Shown piece after piece: positions 63,633 through 64,000 of a stretch of 64,000 nucleotides of DNA. The stretch comes from Pirellulimonas nuda (GTDB lineage Bacteria; Planctomycetota; Planctomycetia; Pirellulales; Lacipirellulaceae). Positions within the stretch are counted from its first letter, which is position 1. Every line of letters starts with the position of its first letter. The stretch is taken from positions 2,790,001 to 2,854,000 of the forward strand of contig NZ_CP036291.1 of the NCBI RefSeq assembly GCF_007750855.1, in the 5' to 3' direction. The translations under genes and the position numbers were made by a program. The notes under the pieces are model-generated. The model did no database searches, had not been told where the DNA came from, and saw only the letters and a program-made list of their open reading frames with translations.

Positions 63633-63992
63633 ATGCCACAGTCAAAGGGCGACAGATTTGCAGAAAAGTACGGGTCCAATTACTCGGGGGCGTGCAGCTT
63701 CCTACACAACCACCGCCGAGAGCTGTTCACGTTCTAGGAGTTCCCCGCAGACGAAACTACGACGGCGTCCAATCGTCAGAGGGCCAACCCGATCGAACCG
63801 TCCGTCGCCTCTATCCGAATCCGGAGCCGCAGGCGCAAGGGAAGCAGAAACCGGAGAGCACGCCAGACCTTGTCCTACGAGAATGCCAATTGCGACGCCC
63901 GGATGCTGCGAGGACTCTTCGACCCCTTCAAGATCGTCCTTGTCATCGAAGCAGGAATCTCGGAAGACGACGGTGCTCAGGACGCCGCTTGA
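63633..63992 (+). pseudogene. IS256-family transposase remnant
   Basis: A single frame from the ATG at 63633 reads FAEKYGSNYSGACSFL, LHNHRRELFTF, a TAG at 63735-63737, then EFPADETTTASNRQRANPIE and PSVASIRIRSRRRKGSRN. This follows the C-terminal part of IS256 (Mutator-type) transposases, where a block like F-x-x-x-YG...LLxFYxFPAEHW is followed by RTTNPIESTFATVRxRTxxxKG; TAG replaces the Tyr of FYxFPA. The conserved Glu of NPIE is retained. After RKG the frame loses resemblance and ends at 63992. The earlier two-thirds of the transposase are missing. It is a short inactive relic at the edge of an insertion-rich region. Confidence 0.5.
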
Positions 63993-64000
63993 CTGCCGTG

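Overview
The window looks like chromosomal DNA of a planctomycete, most likely a marine or biofilm member of the Pirellulales (Lacipirellulaceae-like). The base composition is GC-rich. Twelve secreted proteins end in a PEP-CTERM sorting tail, and eleven of these carry a dockerin-like [19 protein letters not shown] calcium-loop segment just before it. There are also several sulfatases, two DUF1559 prepilin-like proteins and two ECF-sigma/FecR pairs. This assignment rests on protein families, not on a marker gene; I saw no rRNA or tRNA.

Layout. 1-15.9 kb is a polysaccharide-degradation block: a truncated sulfatase, a GH30 glycosidase with dockerin and PEP-CTERM, a GH29 alpha-L-fucosidase, a beta-helix/PDZ/discoidin-like protein, a second sulfatase, a transglutaminase-esterase fusion, then cutC behind a sodium/solute symporter gene that carries an in-frame TGA in its first membrane helix. 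16-22 kb is scarred by insertion sequences: a decayed IS630, a sigma-like HTH gene, and an ISAs1 element with 10-bp target duplications that cuts a sulfatase in two. 22-31 kb holds, all on the minus strand, a PQQ-type dehydrogenase-like PEP-CTERM protein, a DUF1559/lipoprotein pair, and a run of four PEP-CTERM genes, three of them paralogues. 31.6-43 kb holds two ECF sigma/FecR modules, an iduronate-sulfatase-like gene, a large PEP-CTERM protein and a second DUF1559/lipoprotein pair. 43-53 kb carries GH78 and GH106 rhamnosidase-like genes, a second PQQ-type dehydrogenase-like gene, a lyase-like PEP-CTERM gene and an IS200/IS605 element. 53-64 kb carries IS630, ISAzo13 and IS256 relics, an intact IS1182-like element, and a three-gene tandem array of PEP-CTERM proteins with an unrecognised N-terminal domain.

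How it fits together (inference). Secreted fucosidase, rhamnosidases, GH30 enzyme, lyase-like protein and at least four sulfatases suggest attack on sulfated fucose/rhamnose-rich polysaccharides. Many products would be held at the cell surface by PEP-CTERM sorting, with the ECF/FecR pairs as candidate surface-sensing regulators. The exosortase is not in the window.

Most notable: a 1510-bp direct repeat, identical wherever compared, shared by the first and third members of the 54.9-61.8 kb array but not the middle one; a sulfatase whose reading frame is exactly restored if the ISAs1 and one target copy are removed; a symporter nonsense codon; a lower-GC GH106 gene flanked by insertion sequences; and insertion sequences sitting tens of bases upstream of two related PEP-CTERM genes.
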